This document shows positions 27,301-34,605 of a stretch of 64,000 nucleotides of DNA, piece after piece (positions within the stretch are counted from its first letter, which is position 1; every line of letters begins with the position of its first letter). A program made the position numbers and the translations under genes. The DNA is taken from NCBI GenBank assembly GCA_002722295.1, contig PBLF01000004.1, forward strand, positions 132,107-196,106, written 5' to 3'. The DNA comes from Stappia sp. (GTDB taxonomy: Bacteria > Pseudomonadota > Alphaproteobacteria > Rhizobiales > Stappiaceae). Under the pieces are notes generated by a model. It worked only from the letters and a program-made list of their open reading frames with translations, had not been told where the DNA came from and did not search any database.

Positions 27301-30300
27301 GCTGTCGGCCGCGCCCGGCGCATCGGGAAACTCGAAGATCTCCGGCTTTAGCCGCAGACGCGGCAGCACCTTCTGCACCGCCTGCCCCCCCTCGAAGGCG
27401 AAAACCGTGCGCAATACCTCGTGGCGGGCGACGACCGCATTGATGGCCCGCTCCACCATGCGCGGATCGACCGGAGCAGGCAGCACCAGCGACACGAGCC
27501 CGTTGTAGGCATTGCCGTGCGGCGCAAAGCGATCGAGGAACCACAATCGCTCCTGGGCGAAGGACAAGGGCGGCTCGACGCCTGCGGCACGCGGCCGGAT
27601 GCGTCCGTAGCCGCCGTCCCGGCGCGCGCCCTCCTCACGTTCGCCCGCGCCATCGCGGCCTGCCCGCGGCTCGCCTTCCGCCGTCTGGTCCGCCTGGCCG
27701 TCGCCGTCCCCCGCGACCGGCAGGTCGAGCCGGTCCAGACGGGCATCCAGGTCCTCGATGCGCGCGGCAAGCGCGGCCGTGAACTCACGAACGCTCGGCG
27801 CCTCGAACAGAAGCCGGATGGAAACATCCGCGTCGAGTTGCTCGCCGAGCCTCGAGGTCACCTGGGTGACGAGAAGCGAATGCCCACCGAGTGCGAAGAA
27901 ATTATCGGTAACACCAAAGCCGTCGTGCCCCAGCACCATGGCCCACACACGGTGGACAAGCGCCTCCGCGCGATTGGCGGGAGCCTCGCGCGCGCCTTCC
28001 GCAATGCGCGCGGAAAGCTCGGCCTCGGCATCCGGAAGGCGCGCACGGTCCACCTTTCCCGCAGGCGTCAGCGGCACCTCGTCAATGGGGATCACCTGGG
28101 CCGGCACCATGTAGTCGGGCAGAAGTCCGCGCGCACGCGCCAGAATGTCGCCACCCGCCCCTGCGTCCCGGGTCGCCACATAGGCGACGATGCGCTTTTC
28201 CCCGTTCGCGCCCGTCACGCATTGCACCGTGGCATTGTCGACGCCGTCCTGCTCCTTGAGCACCTCCTCGATTTCCGCCGGCTCGATACGAAAGCCCCTC
28301 AACTCGATCTGGTCGTCGATACGTCCGAGATAGTCGACCTCGCCGGTTTGAAGGACACGCGCGAGATCACCGGTGCGATAAAGCCGGCCCCCCTCGTCAC
28401 CACTCAGGAAGTCCGGCAGGAACCGCTCCGCCGTCAGGTCCGGCCGGCCCATGTAGCCACGCCCCACCCCTGCTCCCCCGATGAGAAGCTCCCCCGCCAC
28501 ACCGATGGGACAGAGTTCGAAATTCTCGTCGACCACATAATGCCGGTAGTTGGGCAGCGGCCCGCCGATGGTCGGCTTCCCCTCGCCCGGCCGGCACCGG
28601 TGCATGGTCGTTCCGACCGTCGTTTCAGTCGGCCCGTAGGCGTTGAAGAACCCCCGGTCCGCGCCCCATTTCCCGACCACGCTTTCGGGAAGCGCCGCGC
28701 CGCCTGACACCACGCTCCGGAGATCCGGCAAGGGGCGGGCGCGCAGGCTCGCCCACAGCGACGGCGGCAGCGTTATGGAGGTGATCCGCTCGCGCTCGAG
28801 CAGGTCGAAAAGCTCCTCGCCCGCCGGCATGTCGACGCGCGGGGCAAGCACGATCTCGCCACCCGACAGCAGCGCCTCGAAGATCTCGCGCACGGACACG
28901 TCGAACCCGAAGGAGGAAAACTGCAGGATCCGGGCGCCGGGCCCCAGGCCCAGCGCCTCCACGGTGCCCGCGATCAGGTTGATGACGCTGCGATGCTCGA
29001 TCATCACCCCCTTGGGGCGCCCCGTGGAACCGGAGGTGTAGATGACGTAGGCAAGCTGGCGCGGATGCACCCGCGTCTCCAGGGCCGCATCGGACAGGCC
29101 GGCGGCGGGATCCTCGCCCCGGTCGAAAACGACGACCTTTTCGCGCGCGCTCACGGGCATCGCAGCGAAACGGGGCGCGAGGTCGCTCTGGGTCACGACC
29201 ATGGCGGCCCCCGCGTCCTCCAGCATGTAGGCGATGCGTCCGTCCGGATAGCGCGGGTCGAGCGCGAGATAGGCACGGCCCGACTTGAGGATCCCGAACA
29301 TGGCAATCGCGAGTTCCGCGGATCCGTCCATGCACAACGCGACCACCGCCCCCTCTTCGAGGCCCGATGCGTCGAGCAACCGGGCGAAGGCATTGGTACG
29401 CGCGTCAAACTCCGTGTAGCTCAGGTCCCGGCCGAGATAGCGCACCGCCGGCGCATCGCCATGGGCGGCAACACATTCCGCAAACCGCTCGGGAATCGAG
29501 ATCTCGCGCAAGGGCCGGCCGGTGTCGTTGAATGCCGTGACGAGCCTGTCGCGATCCCCCGCGCTCATCACCGGCAGAGTGCCGATGGCGCGTTCACTGT
29601 CGCGCGCCGCCGCGGCCAGCATCTCGCGAAACCCCTCGTGCCAGCGCGTGACCGTCTCGTGCGAGAACAGCTCGGTCGAATACTCGAAGGTTCCTGCAAA
29701 CCGGTTTCCCATCGCCTGCATCTGCAGGGTGAGGTCGAACTTCGACGTGCTGGTGTTCACCGAGGCCGGAGGGTCGGGATAATAGGGCGCATCGGGTGCG
29801 ATCGTCGTCCCCGTGAAGTCGAACATGGCCTGGAAGATTGGGTTGATGTTGGCGCTGCGCACGGGCTGCACCGCTTCCACGATCTTCTCGAAGGGAAGAT
29901 CCTCGTTGCCGAGCGCGTCGAGGGTCGTCTCCCGCACGGCCATCAGCGCCTCGGCGAAGGTCATCGTCGGCTCGAGATCGCTGACCATGACGAGACTGTT
30001 GACGAAAAAGCCGATCAGCGGTTCCACATCGGTCGTGGTACGTGCCGCCGTCGGTGAGCCGACGATCACCCGCCTTTTGCCGGTGATGCGGAACAGAAAC
30101 ACCTTGAAGGCAGCCAGGAACAACATGAAGGGCGTGACGCCCAGCCCGCGCGCCAGTTCCGCCAGAGCCCTGCTCGTATCCGGGTCGAGCGCGAAGCTCT
30201 GGGTCGCGCCGGCAAACGTCAGATGGGCCGGACGCGGCCGGTCCGCGGGCAGCGGCAGCACAAGGTCGTCCCCGGCCAGCTTTTCCTTCCAGGCCGCGAG

Positions 30301-30933
30301 ACGTACAGCCACCCGCTCGCCGTTGAAGGCCTCGTGCTGGCGCGCGGCATGGTCGGCGAAACTGATCGGCAGCGCGGGCAGAACCGGCCGCTCCCCGGCC
30401 CGATAGGCCTCCAGGATCGCGTTGAACTCCCGCTGGAAGATACCGATCGACCAGCCGTCGGACACGATGTGGTGCAGGCAGTAGACGAACCAGGCATCGC
30501 GCGTGCCGCGCCGGAGCAGGCGCGCGCGCATCAACGGTCCGGCCGCAAGATCGAAGGTCCGGTCCCCGACCTCCTTCAAGGCCTTGGCGAGTTCCGCGTT
30601 GAACCGGTCGTCGGACAGGTCCGGCCCGAAGTCCTCGACCTCGAAGGGGATTGCGGCATCCGGCACCGGCTCGGCATGAGGTTTTCCGCCCACCGCCACG
30701 AAGCGGGTCCGGATCGGCTGGTGGCGGTCGGCGATGAGATCGAGCGCGGCGGAGACCATGTCGGGTCGCGCATCCCCGGAGATCGGCAGGTAGGCGGGGA
30801 GATTGTAGAGCGGGGAGTCCGGGTTGTAGCGATCCAGGAACCACAGTCGCTCCTGCGAGAACGACAGGGGAAGCAGCCCCTGCGCACCGCGCCGGTTCCC
30901 GGCTCCCCTTTCAGTCGTCATGAGACCGGTCAT
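24346..30933 (-). CDS. Dimodular nonribosomal peptide synthetase, C-A-PCP-C-A-PCP
   Basis: This 2195-residue synthetase has a first condensation domain (about 20-450, HHIVSDG at 154-160), adenylation domain 1 (about 475-975, YTSGSTGRPKG near 632) and carrier 1 (Ser about 1019 in GGHSLL). A charged linker (about 1085-1130) follows, then condensation domain 2 (about 1135-1565, HHAICDA at 1252-1258), adenylation domain 2 (about 1590-2080, YTSGTTGTPKG near 1721) and carrier 2 (Ser about 2130 in GGQSLT). There is no epimerisation, thioesterase or reductase domain. My reading of the binding pockets is DVRSVGAVGK for module 1, which I cannot assign, and DVQVIAQVVK for module 2, close to proline codes. 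The N-terminal condensation domain implies an acyl or peptidyl donor made elsewhere. Confidence 0.95.
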   Translation of the reverse strand: MTGLMTTERGAGNRRGAQGLLPLSFSQERLWFLDRYNPDSPLYNLPAYLPISGDARPDMVSAALDLIADRHQPIRTRFVAVGGKPHAEPVPDAAIPFEVEDFGPDLSDDRFNAELAKALKEVGDRTFDLAAGPLMRARLLRRGTRDAWFVYCLHHIVSDGWSIGIFQREFNAILEAYRAGERPVLPALPISFADHAARQHEAFNGERVAVRLAAWKEKLAGDDLVLPLPADRPRPAHLTFAGATQSFALDPDTSRALAELARGLGVTPFMLFLAAFKVFLFRITGKRRVIVGSPTAARTTTDVEPLIGFFVNSLVMVSDLEPTMTFAEALMAVRETTLDALGNEDLPFEKIVEAVQPVRSANINPIFQAMFDFTGTTIAPDAPYYPDPPASVNTSTSKFDLTLQMQAMGNRFAGTFEYSTELFSHETVTRWHEGFREMLAAAARDSERAIGTLPVMSAGDRDRLVTAFNDTGRPLREISIPERFAECVAAHGDAPAVRYLGRDLSYTEFDARTNAFARLLDASGLEEGAVVALCMDGSAELAIAMFGILKSGRAYLALDPRYPDGRIAYMLEDAGAAMVVTQSDLAPRFAAMPVSAREKVVVFDRGEDPAAGLSDAALETRVHPRQLAYVIYTSGSTGRPKGVMIEHRSVINLIAGTVEALGLGPGARILQFSSFGFDVSVREIFEALLSGGEIVLAPRVDMPAGEELFDLLERERITSITLPPSLWASLRARPLPDLRSVVSGGAALPESVVGKWGADRGFFNAYGPTETTVGTTMHRCRPGEGKPTIGGPLPNYRHYVVDENFELCPIGVAGELLIGGAGVGRGYMGRPDLTAERFLPDFLSGDEGGRLYRTGDLARVLQTGEVDYLGRIDDQIELRGFRIEPAEIEEVLKEQDGVDNATVQCVTGANGEKRIVAYVATRDAGAGGDILARARGLLPDYMVPAQVIPIDEVPLTPAGKVDRARLPDAEAELSARIAEGAREAPANRAEALVHRVWAMVLGHDGFGVTDNFFALGGHSLLVTQVTSRLGEQLDADVSIRLLFEAPSVREFTAALAARIEDLDARLDRLDLPVAGDGDGQADQTAEGEPRAGRDGAGEREEGARRDGGYGRIRPRAAGVEPPLSFAQERLWFLDRFAPHGNAYNGLVSLVLPAPVDPRMVERAINAVVARHEVLRTVFAFEGGQAVQKVLPRLRLKPEIFEFPDAPGAADSPAIRDLIRTEAHRPFDLAEGPLLRACLALAGDGSACVILPIHHAICDAWSTGLLQREVLEAYRALGLREKPSLPPLEVQYGDFALWQRQRLAGGEIEGLAGFWRDALEGAPSLIDLPLDRPRGPGRMPEGRVTGFRVPDAVHEDVEALASQTGATSFMVYLAAFAVFLNRLSGQETVVVGTPMSHRDRPELEPLIGLFTNTLPIPLNCGEGGSFAELVESTRAMVLDVFQHKDLPFEKLVEIVRPPRQLSVAPIFQVMFSHQKGLQAITLDAEGEANVAVAGAKFDLTLFVNETPEGANAVFEYAADVFDDATVRAFARQFETLLSGLVEDPDVVCDLVPLADADALEEVRRVCDGGGPEVVPDVLELIERAAAREPGTPALEGSDGVVFDRAGFLARAERLARGLNAKGVGPGEVVALHLGRGSDLALMLAAVLRAGGTFLNVAPDLPPARKAMIVADAGARLVVGMPLDGLETDDAVVTTDVAALAEAGLDAELPDLPHGRAHGYLVYTSGTTGTPKGVLVPRSVLDRLVAWQVAQPDFAPGLRTLQFSRPGFDVSLQEMLATLASGGTLVTLEETELSNPGDWPRLLARHRVERMFLPFVALQQLAVGAVSEGGAETLGLALREVITAGERLVVSPPIRALFKGLDEEAVLVNQYGPSETHVVTSWTLSGDPDRWEDAPSIGRPVWGARLQVLDAHGYPVPEGVPGELCVGGETLALGYLGAPERTAERFLPDGSIPRGRPAARIYATGDRVRISHGGALVFLGRDDEQVKIRGYRVEPSEIEQVLAGHPDVAQAVVLPHRHAAGQDSGGVGLVAYVRAAPGADPDPRMLDAHLRALLPEFMVPASFVVVEAFPKAASGKIDKHALPAPVRLVRQDGERVAPRTDLERRIAAVWMEVLGLEDVGVEDSFFELGGQSLTATQVVSRLNEGLGLDLPLRGIFETPTVAGLAAILQDADGPAATGTRSAPANADAGRVSGAAGD

Positions 30934-30994
30934 CGGCGCCCCCGTTTCCTGATGCTCGCTTGCAAGCCCGCAGCCCGGACCTCACGCCATCGTG

Positions 30995-31660
30995 TCAGCC
31001 GCTCGCGTACCAGGAGCGCAGCGTCTCCACCTGCATCCTGGCCGCCGGATGCAGGTCATCCGTCTCGATCCCGGAAAGCAGGGAGGACACGTTTTCGGCG
31101 TGCTTCCTGCCGAGTGCTTCCATGTCGCGTTCGCACATGCCGCGAATGTCGGCGTCCCGGGTAAGTCCCTCGAACCAGATCTTGCTGGCCTCCGGATCGA
31201 GGACCGACAGGTTGCACAGGGTTGCCTGCAGGGCCTGGATACGAAGCTGCGCCTTGGCGATATCGGCGGAAATTTCGCGCAGCTCCTCCGCCTCCATCGC
31301 AGCGCCGCCGTATTGCGCCTGCCAAAGGGCCGTGTGCTGGGACTGGACCCGCCGCCACAGTTCCATCATCTCCTGCTGCAGTTCGGCGCCACGTTCCGCC
31401 AGACGCTCCTGCACTTCCGCGTGCAGCGCGCCCAGTTCGGCACCCGCCGCGCCACAGCGTTCGCGCATGTCCTGCTCGCGCGCGAAGCGGGCCTGTTCCA
31501 GTTCGACCTGGAGCCGTTGCAGGTCCAGATCGGACGGACCCGCCCGCTCCAGCCCGTCACGTTCCGGAGCCGCCTTGCGCCCGGACGCCTTCGCCCGGCC
31601 CCCGGCTTTCGTGTTCGCCGGAGTGTCTCCGGAGGATGCCTTCTTGTCCTCGTCCGCCAT
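30995..31660 (-). CDS. Unrecognised coiled-coil protein in the NRPS operon
   Basis: This 221-residue protein belongs to no family I recognise. Residues 1-45 are Lys/Ala/Gly-rich and probably disordered. From about 45 to 150 there are long runs of Glu, Gln, Arg, Ala and Leu with heptad spacing (for example LQVELEQARFAREQ and LAERGAELQQEMMELW), predicting an extended coiled coil. The last 70 residues are mixed and end in ETLRSWYASG. There is no signal peptide or membrane span. The start at 31660 has GAGGA upstream. It lies between the N-hydroxylase and NRPS genes with short gaps (64 and 61 bases), so it is very probably cotranscribed. A scaffold or regulatory role is only a guess. Confidence 0.8.
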   Translation of the reverse strand: MADEDKKASSGDTPANTKAGGRAKASGRKAAPERDGLERAGPSDLDLQRLQVELEQARFAREQDMRERCGAAGAELGALHAEVQERLAERGAELQQEMMELWRRVQSQHTALWQAQYGGAAMEAEELREISADIAKAQLRIQALQATLCNLSVLDPEASKIWFEGLTRDADIRGMCERDMEALGRKHAENVSSLLSGIETDDLHPAARMQVETLRSWYASG

Positions 31661-31724
31661 GATGCCGTCCTCGCATTGCTGGCCCTGGAGTATCGGCCCG
31701 AGCCTCTTCGCAAGGGCCCTCACC

Positions 31725-33092
31725 TCAGACGGCGGTGGAAACACGCCCGTGCGTGCGCGCCGCCGCCTCCACCTCGAGCGCGACGGACGCGTCACCGCCG
31801 TCGAGATCGCGCAGAATTTCCTCCGCCCGTATGGGCATGAGCGACAGCAGGATCTCGCTGAGCCCGTGCGTATGCTCGCAATAGCCCTGCATGTAGACCT
31901 TGGGCAGGAAGTCCTCGCGCCGCTCGATATGGTAGTCGCGCGCGAACACATAGCGCCCCTCGGCGTCGGTGCGCAGATAGGGCGCTATGCCCTCCAGAAG
32001 CGGCTCCGGCATGGGATAGCGATAGCCGGTGGCGAAGATGACCACGTCGCAAGCGTGTTCGCGCGTCTCTCCGCTGAGCATGTCGCGCAGGGTGACGATC
32101 GCCTGCCCGTCGCTTTCGCGTGCCGCGAGCGCTTCGGTAAATCGCTGGACGCTCAACCGGTTCCGCCCGGTCGCGCGATCCTGGTACAGCGCGTCATAGA
32201 GAACGGGCAGGAGGTCGAAGTCGACCGCGGAATGGGTCACGTCCGCATGATGCCTGAGCAGCGTCTCGCGCATCTCCGGCGAGGCGCGGTAGAACATGTC
32301 CACCGCCTCGGGAAAGAAGATCTCGTTGACGAAATGGGTGTCGTCCTGCGGCTTGAAGGCGAAGCCGCGATGGGCGACGGCCACCTCTGCCTCGGGATAG
32401 GCGTTGATCGCGTACTGGAACACGTCACCCGCCGTCTGTCCGGCCCCCACGACCAGGATCCTGTAGCGCCCCTCGGTCGAGGGACAGTTGCGTTCGACCG
32501 CGCCCCTGGTGCGGGCCGAATGCACGATCCGCCCGCTCTCGCTCTCCCTGATGCCGGCCGGCATCACGGGCTTGCCGCCAAGGCCGACCGAGACATTGCG
32601 CGCCCGCCAGGCCAGCGGCTTGCAGGTTTCGACCTCGTGGCCGACAAGCCGCAGGGGGCGCACGATGCCGTCCTTGCTTTCCACCGGCTCGATGGCATCC
32701 ACCTCGACACCATAGGCAACCTGGCGACCGAAGAACTTCGCCACCCACAGGTAGTAGTCGCTGAACTCCTGACGCGAAGGGAAGAAGGTGCGCAGGTTGA
32801 TGAACTCGTGCAGCCGCTTCTGTTCGAACAGGTAGCTGAGGAAGGTGAACCGGCTCTGCGGATTGCGCATCAGCGCCAGGTCCTTGAGAAAGTTGACCTG
32901 AAGCTTGGAATCAGGGAGCAGCATGTCAGGGTGCCAGACCACCTCCCGCCGCTTTTCCAGGAACACCGGCTGCGCTCCGGAGTAAGCCCCTTCGGCCTCC
33001 ATTTCCTGGGCTGCCACGGCAATCGCCAGATGCGACGGCCCGAAGCCGATGCCCACAAGATCGTGGTCATGGTCGTAGGATGCTGCAAACAT
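31725..33092 (-). CDS. L-ornithine N5-monooxygenase (SidA/PvdA/IucD family)
   Basis: This 455-residue flavin-dependent N-hydroxylating monooxygenase has the FAD-binding GIGFGPSH (14-21) and the strongly conserved block FLKDLALMRNPQSRFTFLSY (68-87) with INLRTFFPSRQEF (98-110). NADPH-binding GAGQTAGD is at 216-223, and the late FATGY motif is present. These match PvdA-type ornithine hydroxylases; lysine hydroxylation cannot be excluded. Its product, N5-hydroxyornithine, would supply a hydroxamate or another N-O/N-N building block for the synthetase. No formyl- or acyltransferase for hydroxamate formation is seen in the cluster. Confidence 0.92.
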   Translation of the reverse strand: MFAASYDHDHDLVGIGFGPSHLAIAVAAQEMEAEGAYSGAQPVFLEKRREVVWHPDMLLPDSKLQVNFLKDLALMRNPQSRFTFLSYLFEQKRLHEFINLRTFFPSRQEFSDYYLWVAKFFGRQVAYGVEVDAIEPVESKDGIVRPLRLVGHEVETCKPLAWRARNVSVGLGGKPVMPAGIRESESGRIVHSARTRGAVERNCPSTEGRYRILVVGAGQTAGDVFQYAINAYPEAEVAVAHRGFAFKPQDDTHFVNEIFFPEAVDMFYRASPEMRETLLRHHADVTHSAVDFDLLPVLYDALYQDRATGRNRLSVQRFTEALAARESDGQAIVTLRDMLSGETREHACDVVIFATGYRYPMPEPLLEGIAPYLRTDAEGRYVFARDYHIERREDFLPKVYMQGYCEHTHGLSEILLSLMPIRAEEILRDLDGGDASVALEVEAAARTHGRVSTAV

Positions 33093-33454
33093 TGGTCACC
33101 CCGATATGAAAAGGGTTGAATACTGAATGCATATGCAAGCTTACGTTGCGTACGCTACGCCAACACCATCCTCATAACAAGGGCTATATTCAATTTTCGC
33201 CATCAAAAGGATATTCAAGAACCAAAAAATCAATCTATATAAGCTATTATCGGATATACTAATGTATTAATTAGAATATTAATTCAATAATTTCATATAC
33301 TTTAAATAAATAACCCTGCGTCATAAAGTGTGTCTCACGTCTAAATATACATAACTATCGAATATTTATGCCTTCACTGCTAGGTATATTGAAGCACACA
33401 TCTCCCGGCGGAACCTGGTCCGCCGGGAAACCATTTCGCCCTTGCCCTGCAGGC
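33093..33454. other. AT-rich intergenic island upstream of the N-hydroxylase gene
   Basis: This gap holds no credible gene. Bases 33110-33370 are strikingly AT-rich compared with every flanking region and contain many TATA-like hexamers (TATATA, TATTAAT, ATTAGAATATTAATTC). That makes it the likely promoter region for the monooxygenase-coiled-coil-NRPS transcript. GAAT and ATTC flank a four-base centre in GAATATTAATTC, but I find no good match to a Fur, Irr or RirA site. A GC hairpin (arms 33404-33412 and 33419-33427) follows the stop of the YqcI-type gene but lacks a T-run. Confidence 0.6.
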
Positions 33455-34207
33455 CTACTCGGCTGCCTCGTCCACGCGCATGTGCAGCGGGCAACCGCCG
33501 GCCGGCAGGTCGTTCGTTTCCTTCAGTCCGTACTGCCACCACTCGATCTCGCCCGCCTCATAGCTTCCCAGGAGAGGACTGTGCGGCAGGTCGTCATAGG
33601 CCTCGACGCGCGAGCGGATGCGCGCGCGCATGAGGCGCCCCGGAACAGTATCGCCCGCGACCCGGTCGAACCGCTCGCGCGGATTGATGACCATGGTGAA
33701 GGCCGGCCCGAGATTGCGGCTCCGCCGCACCACATGGGCCGGATTGCTCATGTTCACGAAGATCTGGGTGCCACCGAAGCACATGGTCCAGAAGGGGCTT
33801 TCGGGATCCCTCGACACGCTGTCGGGCCAATGGCCGGGGTCGACGTCATGCCAGTACTGCAGCGCGCGCCAGCCATGGGCATGATAGTCCTCGACATGCT
33901 CGCCGATCACGGTCGCGGGATCGAAGAGCATCACCAGCGGCTCCGCGGTGGCAACGTCCCCGTCCCAGTCACGCGCCCGCGCCAGATAGGCAAGAAGGTC
34001 GTCCGCCGCCATGTCGAGCGAGACCGGATCCGTCCCTCGCGCGAAGGCGAACAGGATCCGGCCCCGTCGGCACGCGGCCTGGGAAAACACGCAAGGAAAG
34101 CCCGACGGCGGCCTCAGCCGGTCGAGCAGCGCGCGCCCGGCCTCGATCTGCCATGCCTTCATGCCGGGCGCTCCGGCTTCGATGTCACTTTGCAGGTAAA
34201 GGGTCAC
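33455..34207 (-). CDS. YqcI/YcgG-family haem-dependent N-oxygenase-like protein
   Basis: This 250-residue protein is of the YqcI/YcgG family. Recognisable blocks are GFPCVFSQAACRRGRILFAF (about 38-57), FWTMCFGGTQIFVNMSNPAHVVRRSRNLGP (about 137-166), IRSRVEAYDDLP and EIEWWQYGL near the end. Characterised relatives (GntA of guanitoxin, DcsA of D-cycloserine, GrbE of graminine biosynthesis) are haem enzymes that N-hydroxylate arginine-like guanidines. I infer a similar N-oxygenation here; substrate unknown. It starts at a GTG with GGAG about 8 bases upstream. It is the most upstream minus-strand gene of the NRPS cluster, separated from the rest by the AT-rich gap. Confidence 0.85.
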   Translation of the reverse strand: MTLYLQSDIEAGAPGMKAWQIEAGRALLDRLRPPSGFPCVFSQAACRRGRILFAFARGTDPVSLDMAADDLLAYLARARDWDGDVATAEPLVMLFDPATVIGEHVEDYHAHGWRALQYWHDVDPGHWPDSVSRDPESPFWTMCFGGTQIFVNMSNPAHVVRRSRNLGPAFTMVINPRERFDRVAGDTVPGRLMRARIRSRVEAYDDLPHSPLLGSYEAGEIEWWQYGLKETNDLPAGGCPLHMRVDEAAE

Positions 34208-34605
34208 GTCAACGTCTCCTCTCCGTGGGCCCGCCGCACACACGGGCGACGGGCTGATGGACCGGATCCGCGCGCGGACGGGCCGCGCCGGACCAGGCCG
34301 GCACACCCGGGAACCGGGTTCGGAGACGGGAGGGCGACGGCGCGCACCTCCCCGAAATCGGCGCGTTGTCCGCGCCGGATCGTCACATGGCGGCGGTCTC
34401 CCGCTCTCGGGTTTCCGCCTGCCTCCTCCCCCCGCAAGCAACTTCCCCGGGAGGCGGCGCGAGGCCGCCCACTCTGTTATGAGTTGCAATAACAACCTTC
34501 CGCAACTTGGCAGAAATGCAGAACGTGCCCGTGGTTGCCGGCGATTGCGGGAACACGTCCGACAAGCTACGAGTGAGGCAAACGATCGCCTTCCAGGAGA
34601 CCCCG
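34208..34605. other. Divergent intergenic region between the N-oxygenase and D-threonine aldolase-like genes
   Basis: No gene is supported in these 398 bases. The half nearest the YqcI-type gene is very GC-rich and gives no readable promoter. The half nearest the plus-strand gene contains an inverted repeat at 34475-34494 and a looser AGTTGC/GCAACT pair (34482-34507), suggesting a regulator-controlled promoter for the downstream aldolase-like gene. Confidence 0.5.
34475..34494. promoter_or_regulatory. Inverted repeat, candidate operator upstream of the aldolase-like gene
   Basis: Perfect arms TGTTAT and ATAACA flank the eight bases GAGTTGCA. It lies 112 bases upstream of the start at 34606 and is the only AT-rich symmetric element in the region. 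The cognate regulator is unknown. Confidence 0.4.

Noticed and set aside
25204..27351. Long plus-strand open frame (over 700 codons) opposite the NRPS gene
   Set aside because: It has no recognisable domains, is rich in Arg/His/Gly/Gln, and mirrors the codon structure of the real minus-strand NRPS. It is a high-GC antisense artefact.
30960..33119. Plus-strand open frame of about 720 codons opposite the N-hydroxylase
   Set aside because: The real minus-strand genes have full conserved motifs and ribosome-binding sites; the opposite frame has neither.
33110..33370. Fur, Irr or RirA box for iron control of the peptide cluster
   Set aside because: Several AT-rich partial dyads exist, but none matches a known iron-regulator consensus well enough to list.
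33404..33427. Intrinsic terminator after the YqcI-type gene
   Set aside because: The nine-base stem is perfect, but on the minus strand it is followed by a mixed sequence without a T-run. It is noted only within the gap description.
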